A DNA stretch of 64,000 nt from Hybos culiciformis. Taxonomy: Eukaryota; Arthropoda; Insecta; Diptera; Hybotidae. This document shows positions 25,831 through 36,770 of the stretch, in pieces (the stretch's first letter is position 1; the number at the start of each line of letters is the position of its first letter). The stretch covers positions 54,951,834 to 55,015,833 of the forward strand of contig OZ023273.1 of NCBI GenBank assembly GCA_964007475.1, in the 5' to 3' direction. A model generated the notes under the pieces. The model did no database searches. It was not told the DNA's origin and saw only the letters and a list, made by a program, of their open reading frames with translations. Position numbers and translations under genes: made by a program.

Positions 25831-26746
25831 GTATACTGCATCAGTATATATTTTATATATTCTCTCTTTTATATTTTACTTACATATTCAGATGTATATC
25901 CAATGTCCAGTTATGTTTTTGACAATTTATGTCAAGTGTTTTGCCGGGGAATTATTTTCTTGTCCATTATCTTAGAAACACTCGGCTATCTAACAATTTT
26001 TAATATATAAATATATAGTATATACCTATATCTTTATATAATATATTATACGACATAATTTTTGGTACATATTGTAGTTATGTACATTGTATATGTACAT
26101 TTTATGCATACACATATATAGATATATTGATATATAAACTAAACTTAAAACAATATTTAAAGGGTAGTTTGGGATATTTTCTACCTCTCTATAGGCATTT
26201 TATAGATAGTTTTTCTTCTTCTATACAAAAATACACAACATTTATTATATATATGTACATACATATACACATAAATACTTATTTTATTTTTATTCTTGGG
26301 AAAAGCTAAAAGAAAATCTTATATGGACTTGGACATACACATAATAAAGGATGTAGAATAGGAATGAGAAAGGACAAAAATTGAACTAAAAAAAAAAAAA
26401 AACATAATAAAAATAAAGGATATTTTAGAAAATAAGACATAAGCAGAGACATTAGAAAACCTAAAACAATTTCTGCTTTATTTTACTTTTGAATTTTTTT
26501 TTTTTTATTCTATGTCTTTTAAGGAACATTTTGTGAATAAATATAGAATCTTCTCTTTTTTTTTTTTTTTTGATAAGAGCAAAATGATTGTTCAGAAAGT
26601 GGACAAAATTTTATGATTAAGAAATATCTATACATATTTATTTTCAATGAAGATAAATTAAAGTTTCTTTGATAGAGTGATTAAGAAAGTTGTTAACTAA
26701 TTTTTGAAGTTTACGCAATTTGAAGGAAGATAATTTTATTTAACTG
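20249..26746. other. AT-rich non-coding stretch with an (AT)n tract
   Basis: No supported gene. An (AT)n microsatellite lies at 25791-25824 within a wider TATA/TACATA-rich zone (25600-26300). Open frames here (for example 20885-21115, 21192-21380, 26127-26309) are low-complexity. Confidence 0.4.
25791..25824. repeat. (AT)n microsatellite
   Basis: About 17 uninterrupted AT dinucleotides. Confidence 0.95.
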
Positions 26747-26939
26747 TCATTTTGTCATTGTGGTTTTGAAATTTGGGAAAATTGTATCAGAACTTAAATG
26801 TATTTTGAGTGCCTTAGGACTAAGTATGTTCTTCACTAAAGTTTTTATATTTTGGTACTGAAGTGTATAATTATCAAAACCTTGGATAATTAAACAAAAA
26901 TTAAGAAGAAAAACTTTCAACATTTCCACTACATTTGTA
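26747..26939 (-). CDS. Candidate terminal exon, unidentified
   Basis: On the minus strand an AG acceptor (ACTTATTACAG) at 26940-26941 is followed by a frame open for 63 codons to TGA at 26747. It contains a hydrophobic segment (MLKVFLLNFCLIIQGF) and a more polar tail (SPKALKIHLSSDTIFPNFK). Its codon composition is less extreme than that of nearby chance frames. The hydrophobic start could be a signal peptide if translation began at the internal ATG. No homology is recognised. Confidence 0.2.
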
Positions 26940-28671
26940 CTGTAATAAGTAAGTGTATGTAAGTGAAGTTATATGCGACTTCGAAACTAACGAAGACTAA
27001 CCCATGTTAATACCTTAAAAGATGCATGAATAAAATTTTGTAGGTTTAGGTACAATTAAGTTTTATGATTCCAAATTTTAAATATATCAAATGCATATCT
27101 CCATATTATTCTTTAAAATATTTATTATACTTTAAAGAATTTAAATATCCACAAAATTCACCATGTATTTTATGAATTTCAAAATGTTTTTTTGTAAGAT
27201 CGTAAGGATAATGACAAAGACGAATTAAATATAACCGCATCAGTAAAATTTGAATGTAATATTAAGAAAAATCATTTATTTATTTTATTGTTATGTAATT
27301 GTACGCATTACTAAGTTCTTGTACGTACGTATCTCAATAATTTAAATTGTTCTCGGATCTAGTGAAGCAATTATATCATAACTATAATTTTTCTTTTTCT
27401 TTTTTCATTTTCTGAGCTGCTTTCCGATAATTGTTGTCTTTTATAACTGTCGGTAGATTAAAATGATAAATATTTACATGATTTTCTAATTCAAAACCTT
27501 AATTCGTAGCTCACTTGTGGTGTGTTTTCTATACCTAAGCGGTTATAAGCTTTCTGAAGCTTTATCAATATTAAATATTATTTTGATATTTTGATGCATT
27601 TCCAATATTTGTGTATAGATTTGAACATGGTCCCCTAAATTTAATTTTATGTTGCTAAAACTATAAGAGACCCTCAGATTTAATGAGAAATTATTAATGG
27701 GAAGAATATTCTTTTGTATAATAATAAGACAAAAAATTAAATAATTTCTTAACTAAATAAATAAAAATATTTTAATATAAACTTCTTGAAAATTTTAATT
27801 TTAGGACTTTGGGCCCTTATTTGTTAATTTCAAAAAAAAAAAAAAAATTAAAACTTTTTCTTTCATATTTTAAATAAGTTCCTGTGTTTGAATTAAGAAA
27901 AAATAATAATAACCCAAAAAAAAAAATTATATATATTTACATTAATGATAACATTTTAAGATATATACTATATGATAAAAATTGGTTCCCAAAATTTAGT
28001 GTGAAACAACAACTACCATTAGAACACTTTACAAATTTGAAAATTTTCAACTTTTTAAGTGTCCTTTTTAAATAAAATCTTATAGAAAAAAAAAAATAAT
28101 TTGAATTTCTTAAATAATTTTAATGAAGTGGTCAAACCAATTTAAAGAATTTTGATGATTATAGCAAAATTTTTGTAAAATGTGTGTATATATTCGGAGG
28201 AAATAATGTAAAATGAAATTATTTTGGAATTGAATTCCATCCATAATAATATTGTACATATTAAAAATAATTAAGGTGAAAGATGAAATTTGAAAAAAAA
28301 TTTACTTAAGTATTTGAAGTTAATATTGTATGTGGATTTCTTCAAAGTTAATTGGTCGGTCTTTGTTAAAATTGTGACTTCTTTCTCACCATGATTATTT
28401 TATGTTTATTGCATTACACTGTCTTCAAATCTTAAAATATCAAATTTATATTTGAGCAATAATACGCTAATTCTAGAATCGAATTTTCATAATTTCATGG
28501 GAAGAATTTTGAGATTGATAAATCAAATATTCAAGTTCTCGAGATGCTATTATATATCTAATTTAATCAAGAAATGTTTTACTTTTGAATACAATAATAA
28601 AGTCGAACGTTATGGTTAAGCGGGAAGTTTGGATGTTACCGAACTACATTATTGCAAAAAATCTCGGCTAA
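26940..28671. other. AT-rich non-coding stretch
   Basis: Nothing can be supported except the immediate 5' flank of the mariner relic (from about 28600), where out-of-frame scraps such as VTELHYCKKS may belong to the same element. Confidence 0.4.
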
Positions 28672-28806
28672 AGCTTACCGAAATACATAATAAGACTTTT
28701 TGAAAATAAACTTTCGTCATTTCAGCAGGATTCTGCCTCTGCCCGGTTACAAAGCCAAAACTACACAAAAATTGCTTTAGATATATACCATCTTATAATA
28801 TTTTAA
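28672..28806 (+). pseudogene. Tc1/mariner transposase relic
   Basis: A 44-codon open segment contains FQQDSASAR (28720-28746). It closely matches the FQQDxAPAH block around the second catalytic aspartate of Tc1/mariner-family transposases, preceded by YIIRLFENKLSS. The conserved histidine after APA is Arg here, and the frame stops at 28804 well before the third catalytic residue. Upstream sequence (28600-28670) continues in other frames with stops. The CAG before the aspartate codon also looks like a splice acceptor, but the protein match explains the sequence better. Family assignment is from the motif only; no terminal repeats were found. Confidence 0.55.
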
Positions 28807-29190
28807 AATAATCAAAAATTATTTTCAATTTTATTTTATTGGAATATTAAGCTGTTTCAGGCTGAAGCTTTAATATATTTTTCGATAAAATTTTTAAGAA
28901 ACACTAAAAAAAATTTATTACTTTAAGGACTATTTAATTGTCCTTATGTGTTGGATTTATTTTTTTCAAAATATTTTTAACGAAAAGTTAGTTGTCCTTG
29001 TAAATATTCTCAGCACTCAATTTAAATGTGTGCTTATGTCTTACGTTTAACTAATATTTATATAGTATGTATATATCATCATATACAATAATACAAATGA
29101 ATATACAAAAATAATTTAAATAACAATATCTATTTGGAAATTTCTAAATCAACATGTACTTGAGATTAAACTAAATTTGACGATGTTTTC
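28807..29190. other. AT-rich non-coding stretch
   Basis: Nothing can be supported here beyond AT-rich sequence between the mariner relic and the candidate exon at 29191. Confidence 0.4.
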
Positions 29191-29253
29191 TTACATGGAA
29201 ACGCAATCAATATCTTGCGATGTCCACCAAACGTGCCTATCCGCTATTGCTAG
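29191..29253. CDS. Candidate short exon, strand ambiguous
   Basis: A GC-elevated segment is bounded by splice-like signals on both strands. On the plus strand, ATG at 29195 opens METQSISCDVHQTCLSAIA and runs into a donor-like GCTAG/GTAATT at 29254. On the minus strand, ATTACCTAG is followed by 18 codons (IADRHVWWTSQDIDCVSM) and TAA at 29193-29191. The minus reading would place a terminal exon about 400 bp downstream of the DNAL1 stop. The pyrimidine tract on that side is poor. No homology is recognised. Confidence 0.25.
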
Positions 29254-29607
29254 GTAATTTATTAAATTTACTTTTAATATAAGCTCATGTAGGTGGCATG
29301 TTTCAAATGTGTTATGCACAAATATATTATTTTTTGGCATTCATTAAAATAATGATAAATGAAAACACCATAATACATACTTAAGATATTGTACACATAA
29401 ATAAAATTTAATATTTTGTGATTCTTCAAAATTATCAGTAAATAAAAAATAAAGAAAATACTTGAATTTATACCAAATTGTATGCTTTTTTAGTATCCGT
29501 AGATAACTTATTTCTTTTCACTGGGTTTCATACGTTTATATAGGTGTTTATCTAAGTGCAATTATTGATTAAAATGAAAAAAAAATTAGTAAATTTGTTA
29601 CAAAATA

Positions 29608-29613
29608 TTTATT
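29608..29613 (-). terminator. Polyadenylation signal of DNAL1
   Basis: AATAAA on the minus strand begins about 28 nt beyond the DNAL1 stop codon, in a T-rich stretch. It is correctly placed for a very short 3' untranslated region. Confidence 0.5.
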
Positions 29614-29640
29614 AAAAAGAAAAAAAAATTAGAAAATATT

Positions 29641-30264
29641 TTATATTCCTCGAATAACTGTATCTCCGTCTATTTTTTTAATAAATTGCAATCTTTTTAT
29701 GGCTTCAGCTTTGTATGAACTATCATCCATATTCAATATTAAAGGATTTCCCATGAATAAAAGATCTTCTAAATTTGGCAATAAATTTATTCTATTAAAT
29801 TCAGTCCAATCTTTGACCATATTATTTCCAATATAAAGAACTTTTAAAGCTTTCATTCCTTCAATGGGTTTTAGCTTTTCAATAATGTTGTAGCTAGCCC
29901 ACAGTTCCTCGAGAGTTTCACCCAATGCTTCCTGTAAGAAGTAAATTACTTTTTTTTTTTAAATTCATTTAAAGATTATCTTAAAGAATAAATAATTTAC
30001 AATTCCTTGCAAATTTTTGATATTATTTCGTGCCAAAGATAGAATTTTGAGGTTTTTCAAACTATTAATTCCTGTGACTTTTTCAATCATATTTGTTGAT
30101 AAACTAAGTTTTTGACATTGTTTTAATGTTGACAAAGTACTGTCCATTTTTTCTATTGGTGGCCATTGAAATTGTAATCCTATTTCTGTTGCCTCTGTTG
30201 GATCTTTTTGATTCTTCTCCTGCCACAATTTTAGAGCATCTTTTATTGTCGTTGGTTTATTCAT
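29641..30264 (-). CDS. DNAL1: Dynein light chain 1, axonemal (two exons, complete)
   Basis: Exon 1 is 30264-30001 (88 codons, ATG to GGAATT/GTAAAT) and exon 2 is 29931-29641 (96 codons plus TAA). The 69-bp phase-0 intron (30000-29932) ends TTACTTCTTACAG. The joined protein is 184 residues, against about 190 in vertebrates. It starts [18 protein letters not shown], the standard N terminus after one extra residue. Leucine-rich repeats follow: [13 protein letters not shown] (about 48-60), [17 protein letters not shown] (about 70-88), [14 protein letters not shown] (about 95-108), [14 protein letters not shown] (about 117-130), then [11 protein letters not shown]. In the known family (LC1) the protein binds the outer-arm dynein heavy-chain motor near microtubules and regulates ciliary beating; in insects this means sperm flagella and mechanosensory cilia. 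All repeats are intact with no frameshift. The short C-terminal tail lacks the acidic end seen in vertebrates. Confidence 0.95.
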
Positions 30265-30380
30265 TTTAAATGAAAAATGGAGAAAATTTTAATACACATT
30301 AAATAATTTTTAATTTGATTTTTAACTCAAAGTATATTATCACGCATTAAAATTAATTCGTTATTATTTTATTCATTTTA

Positions 30381-30423
30381 TTACATAATTCACAATTCGC
30401 ATCATGAATTGTGAATTATGTAA
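30381..30423. repeat. Perfect 18-bp hairpin upstream of DNAL1
   Basis: TTACATAATTCACAATTC (30381-30398) and its exact inverse (30406-30423) are separated by the 7-nt loop GCATCAT. The hairpin lies about 117 bp upstream of the DNAL1 start codon, so it could fall in the promoter or be a miniature repeat. No function is demonstrated by sequence. Confidence 0.85.
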
Positions 30424-33400
30424 CAATTGGAAATTTATTCAATTAACTTGTAAGAAAAACTATAATAATAAAAGTATTTAAAGATTTTGATAATTTAATC
30501 TTTTTCTTTCAACCATGCATTATTAAAAAAAAATTCAATAATTAGGCAAACTTAAAATGATAAATGAGAAGAAACCAAGCTCAAATAATCGAATTGAAAT
30601 AATATAAAACGAAAAATTATCAAATTTATCCTAACAATTTATTTTTTTTTTTCTTAAATTCTGCAGATCATTATTGTCCTGAAAAAGGAAAATTGTACAA
30701 ACGTAAAAAATGAAATCCTTGAAAGCATTAGAAACAATTTTTCAAACTTATATACGAAAAATTCATATTATAAGTAGAAAACATACATATGATTTTGGGT
30801 TAATATGTTTAGAAAATCCCAAATCAACCTTTCCAAACTTACAAACATATACAGGACAAAACAAAAAATAAGTATTATTGTGCAAAAAATAAGTATTTGA
30901 AAAAAGACGTTTTTTTTTTTTTTTATTTTTTTTTATAAAATATATATTTTTGCGGAAAACCTTAGGACGGACCGTCGAGATAAATGTAAAAAGGGTCGCT
31001 CGCGGCACAAAATATGTACATATATTTTTTTAGCCCATCATGATGTGTATGTACGAAAAATTGTTAATGGTGAATATGGGTGTGGGTGGCAAATTTATAT
31101 TTTGAAAAAGATTTTCATATATTAGAAAAGAAAATGAGATGATGCTGCTGTTCTTTGAATATCAAAGATGAAAAAAAAAAATGAAAAAAAAGTGGACAAG
31201 AAAAATGGATTGCTTGGCCATTGATAAGTGGATGGGGAGTTATGTTGTTTTTTTTTTGTTCTCGATTGGAAATTGTACCAGAACACAAATACGAAAATTA
31301 TAATTTCTAATGATGTTTTGTAAAGTTTTATATTTTAAAGTTTTGTATTGCATATTTTACTTGAAAATTTAAAGCAATTGTGTTTTAAAAATAGGCTGGA
31401 AAAAATTAATTAGAACTTCTTTAATGGCTGATTATATGGCATGTTTGTCAATGCATTGATTCAGAATACATAAGCTCGATGTGATATATAAGTTCTAATA
31501 AGATAATACATTTAACAGGACGTCGCCACGCATTATACTAAAGATTCGCAAGTCAATTATAATTTATAAGAAAATTATAATTTCAACACTAATGTATAAT
31601 TTTCTCACAATGCGCTAGCTAAATGTTTCGTTATTGAACTAAAAGTATGAAAAAATTTTTTTAGAAAATTGTTTCAACAATCCAGACGAACCTGAAGACT
31701 ATAATCATATATAAATATTTATGTTTTAATGAAATAGAAATAGACATCTCATAGCAGTTGTGCTGGTTTTAAATATAGAATTAAAAGTCATATTAAATAT
31801 AGAAATAAAAGTTATATTAAAAGAAACAGCAAGACTACGTCATATGTAACACTAGGTTAGATTGCTTATACATTTATGTTGTTACACTAAAATTATTACT
31901 ATGGAGTAGCAATGTAAAACAAGACCAACACTTCATTCAAGTGAACAATTGAAAAATATGCCAACTTGTGGTGAAAATCGAATCCACGACAGAACATTCT
32001 GTAGGGTTGAATAGCATCATATATGAAAAAGATTGATAAATTAAGATCCCGAATCAATTGTTGGGAACTATAAAACTGTTATACCATGTATTAGAGAGAC
32101 GGTTTCTATTCGCATGAATATTACTTTACTTATTTTTAGAGCTCTACACAAAAATATCAGAAACCATAAGATAACAACATCATTGCTAAAGGATAATAAA
32201 AACCAAAATATTTACGATATTATGAAAATGTCTATTTAACCTGAAACCATTATAATATATTGAAATACGAAAATATCCTTGTACATAAGTATGTATTTCT
32301 ATGTGTGTATTTATTTATAAGAAAAGAATTTTAAAGTAAATGAGAAAGAGAAAAAAATCGACCGTTGCTGTCAAAAAAATAGCGAAAATTTCTGGACGGC
32401 TGCCGTTCAATTTTATATGAATGGTATATAAAAATAAATTTTCTTTTTTTTTTTTTATATATAGTTATATCAAAAATTCTAAATGTGTTTAAATAAAGCA
32501 ATCGATTTTGAATCATTGATGGCTTTTGTTGTTGCTTTCTTTTAGGGATTTTGAAGTTAAATTTTGTAAATATATATTATATATGTAAGTATGTAATATT
32601 TTACAATTGGCATGTGTCGTGTAGTTTTATTCAAATAATAATAATAATAATATAAGGGAAAGAAATATATCTGAAAGGTATATAATGGATCCAACAACGT
32701 CGTATTTTCATATAAATTTACTTACATATATACATATTATGTTTTTATGTTCAGAAAATAAAAAAAAAACAAAAAAATATTTTTCGGTGGACATCGCAAG
32801 TGTGAAGATAAATTGATTGCTTTTAAGAATTTGAATTGTTTTCTGCCGTAAAATCGAAACAAGAGACAAATAATATTGGAAAATTTTCTTTAACAAAAAA
32901 AAGTTTTTTCTTCTGTTTTTATAGGAATTTCCAAGGTCTTATTTTTCATTATTTTTTGCTTTTTTTTTCCTTAATTCATTGGTACATACATATATGAAAA
33001 ACTTAAGTTTAATAAATAAGATTAATTTTGTCATTAGGCCAAAAAAAAATAAGTGAAATATGATTTGTCACAGTCATTGAGTATACCCAGTTTACTTGCT
33101 TTGAGCAAAAGTTCAGATAATAATAAATCTCATTTTATTTTCCCATTTCACTGAATCTCAACTTCAACTTCTTAAAATTGTGAAATTTTTTGTGATTAGT
33201 ATAAATTCGAAGTTTGAAAGTAGTTTAGTCTTTATATCATATTGATGATCGAATACAATTCTAAAACAATGTCTTCCAAAATTAATATTGATCGATATAT
33301 TAATATAATTTGGCTGTAGATTCAGAATATAAACTATTGACAACATATTTATGTAATTTGAATAAAAATAGATCTCTAAACAATTCGAAATAAAAGTACA

Positions 33401-36271
33401 TTCTTGTACAATGTATAATTTATTAAGTCATTAACATGGGAATGCACTCGCAAAAAATATTTTGATATTGAAGCATTAATAGCTTCTAAGATATCTTTTT
33501 TCTTCAGATTTAAGCTTATTTTTCCTTTAATTATGACAAATACTCATCTAATTTCTAATATGTAATTAATTAACAAAAAGTCAGAACTTTCCAAACATTT
33601 TTATTTTATAGTTAGTTTCCAATTACCTATATACTTAAAATCTTAATCATTTTCGACATAAAATTGAGAAGATAATATTATTTGGCATTATGTAAAATAA
33701 TTATAAAATGTAATTCACGCTTTTAAAACCATAGTTTATGGTCGAGGACAAATGCTTGATATAGAGCAACTTGATATGTTGTATTTGTATGTAGTACAAT
33801 AAACTCGTTCATACACTTAATATCAAATGCTTCATAAAAAGTTTATCTGATTAAAATTATTGGAAAAATTTAAATATAAAATGTCCCTTGATGAAAGAAA
33901 ATACTTTTCTCTTTTATGTCACACATGTAGAAATTACTAATTGACATTTTAAAGTTTTTTTTTCCTCATTATCCTTTCTTACTTGTTATTGTCAGCTACA
34001 TACATACATACATATACAAAATCGCGTATTTCCACACCATATATTATATTTATTCTTTTTGTTATTAATTTTCGCTAGGTTAGCATTATGTAGTACCTAA
34101 CATATATATGTGAATATACATATATTATAGCGCATATGAAATATAGTTTGACACAAAAAGATATGTGCAATAACGAAGCCCTTCATTCAAAAACTTAACC
34201 CTCTTATATTTTTAACTATAAAAGTATACATCGCATATATAGTGGCCAAGAATTTCCACCCTTTAATGTTTTAATACATGTACATATGTGGATGATTTTC
34301 TTTTCGCTAAAGTTAGATAATAAAAATTAAAAAAAAAAATTAACAAATAAATATAAATACTATTATTGTCAGTCATAATATGCCTAATGTGTATGAAACT
34401 AAAATAATTACAGTAGAGGAAGCTGCCATTTATACATAATATTGCAATAAATTATTGTATAGCCTAATTTTTGTATATGTATAGTTACAAAGTTACAATG
34501 TATATATATTATTAAATTTACTCATTATAATTTATAAGTAAATTATTAAAATGGTACATTTCATCAGCAAAAATAATATACTTTAAGCATTACGATTCCT
34601 TTTCATACAATATTATGGCTGGAACGTTAACTATAATTTTCAATTATTTAATTTGCATTATTAATCAAAAAATTTTGAACCTACAGCTTTGTATAGTATA
34701 AAACAATAAACAAACATAAGAAGGATAATGTTTAAAGCTATAATACGAACTTCTCCAACCTTCTCTAAATTCTCCATCCTAGGTTAATTAGATATTGGAT
34801 TTTCAAATTATAAAGAAATTAAATAATAATCAGATTTAAAAAAAAAGAAGATATTATTGATTATACTCTTTTTTTTCGTATTCGCAAACTCTTATTTAAT
34901 AATATTTTTCTTATTTAAAAAATCTCTTATAACTAAAAGTAGCTCCCCGCGGCTTTCTTGATGAATACACTGCTATATAGGCAAGTGCACGTAAAAAAAA
35001 AAAAAGAAACTTATTTGTCAGAAAAATTTAAAAATAAAATCTTTTTAAATATATAAATGTGGTAAAAAGGAAACATACATATGAATATGCGATATAATAT
35101 AAACTGTATGTTGTATACATATATATAAAAACTTACATATATTATGTGAAAATATACAACATATTTAACATTTATATATGAACATTGAACATATATGTTA
35201 TATTATGTATATTTTCAATCCTCAGTAAAAGAAATTTTCAAAACATACATGAATAGTCGTTTATTATTATGTGAGATGTTTTTCTCAATTTCTATGTTGG
35301 AAACTTTATACTTTTTTTTTTTTTGTTGTGTTAACAAAGAAATGGGGTGAAAACGTCCACTAAAGCCAAAGAATTTCGCGAATATCGATTTTTATTTCTT
35401 TTCAGGGCATTCGCAGAGAGGAATGAGAGTTTTTTTTTTTTTTAATAACAAAAATAAAATATATATATATAATAATAATTTTGTTTAATATAAATGGTAA
35501 CGATAAACGGCGACTACGGCAGCAATCTTGGTGGTGACTGACTGTTTGATTACTACTGCATATGACATATATGGATATATTATATGATTATCATAGAGCA
35601 AAAAATATTATATTATATAAATGTGCATTTATTTTATCCTATGTACATAAATATTGTGCATCGTTTTATCTTTTTGTACAAAGACAAAAAAAAAAAAAAG
35701 GAATCATAATAATTTTTATGCATTTATTAAAAATCCTTGATGATTTTATTATTGTTTTAGAGTATATATTATCATAAGTTTTTGAAATAATTTTGACATT
35801 ATTGTTTACTTTATATATTTTCAATATATATACATATATGTTCATTACATATCGATCCTATTTCAATATTTCTCTTATATTAAAACAGAAGTTTTTAGAT
35901 TTTTTTTTAGAAATTATCGTTTGATTTATAGAAAATATTCACAACGTTTGTTACACAATTTTTGGAAATATTTAAAACACCGTTTGGGGTAAATAAAGAG
36001 TAAAAACAAATTCGATGAGTTGAAATTTTAAAGTTGAAGAGGTTAAATATAAAACATCCTAATCATATTAATTTGTGGTTTAAAAAATCTTTGTGAGTGA
36101 AATCGATTTTATGGAAAATATTAAAAAAATTCTCAAAAATTAGCTGTCTTCTAAATGAAGATACTGTATCCAAGATATTCGTATCCGAGATTCAGAGAAA
36201 ACATGTTTTTATATGCAATTTAATACAGCTTTTCAGAAGAGATTCAATATACGCCGCAATACAAAATTTTT
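30424..36271. other. AT-rich non-coding stretch with small GC-raised islands
   Basis: No supported gene. GC-raised islands occur at 30948-31012 (GGACGGACCGTCGAG and GGGTCGCTCGCGGCAC) and 35500-35560 (AACGGCGACTACGGCAGCAA), neither with a recognisable product. A frame without an early ATG at 32045-32239 is open for 64 codons, a length expected many times by chance here. TACATA-type repeats are frequent at 34000-35250. Confidence 0.35.
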
Positions 36272-36340
36272 GAATTTAGTATTTGAGATATTGAATTTAG
36301 TATCCGAGATACTGAATTGTGTATCTGAGATACTGAATTA
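36272..36340. repeat. 21-bp minisatellite, three copies
   Basis: Units GAATTTAGTATTTGAGATATT (36272), GAATTTAGTATCCGAGATACT (36293) and GAATTGTGTATCTGAGATACT (36314) lie in exact tandem, followed by a partial fourth (GAATTA). Confidence 0.9.
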
Positions 36341-36446
36341 CTTTTGTAGATGGCTATTTTTACTTTTATTATAGTAATGATATAGCAAACTAAAATAAAA
36401 AGAGAAAAAACTATTTATTTGTTCCTATAACTAATTTATTATGGAA

Positions 36447-36759
36447 AATAAAATATTTGACAATGAAAAATTTATAAATTTGGTGGAGCCGAATTCTTGT
36501 TTATGGTTTACAAATTAAGAAGATTTATTTGTCAAGAGCAAGACTTCAATGTTGAGTACTGTATGTGAGATTTTGTATTTTGTATGCACCAAACAGAGTG
36601 TGCAAACAAAATACAGTATATCTCGCATACAAAATACAATATCTCACATACAGTATCTCGCATAGAGTACATATCTCGCATACAGTATCCTCGTGTGAAA
36701 GGCATACACAATCTTAGTATCTCGAATAAAATATTTGATAATGAAAAACTTATAAATTT
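36447..36759. repeat. Repeat cluster: flanking direct repeat plus internal inverted repeat
   Basis: A 35-bp sequence at 36447-36481 recurs directly at 36725-36759 with two mismatches. Between them, 36559-36587 and 36625-36653 form a 29-bp inverted repeat (28 of 29), and the motif ATCTCGCATACAGTAT is repeated several times (36620-36690). The GTATCTCG-type words echo the 21-bp minisatellite 300 bp to the left. Open frames here on both strands are by-products of the repetition. Confidence 0.75.
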
Positions 36760-36770
36760 GGGTTTGGTAG

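Noticed and set aside
28716..28806. A splice acceptor followed by a 26-codon terminal exon (TTTCAG then QDSASARLQ)
   Set aside because: The frame continues unbroken across the supposed acceptor into FQQDSASA, the mariner catalytic motif, which explains the sequence better. This shows how easily strong-looking acceptors arise here.
32045..32239. A 64-codon open frame without an early start (contains VIPCIRETVSIRMNITLL)
   Set aside because: No family motif or splice sites; frames of this length are expected more than a dozen times by chance in this window.
35408..35560. A strong acceptor (TATTTCTTTTCAG) followed by GGCATTCGCAGAGAGGAATG
   Set aside because: All three frames run into a poly(T) tract or stop quickly; the nearby GC-rich patch at 35500-35560 gives only a 15-codon frame.
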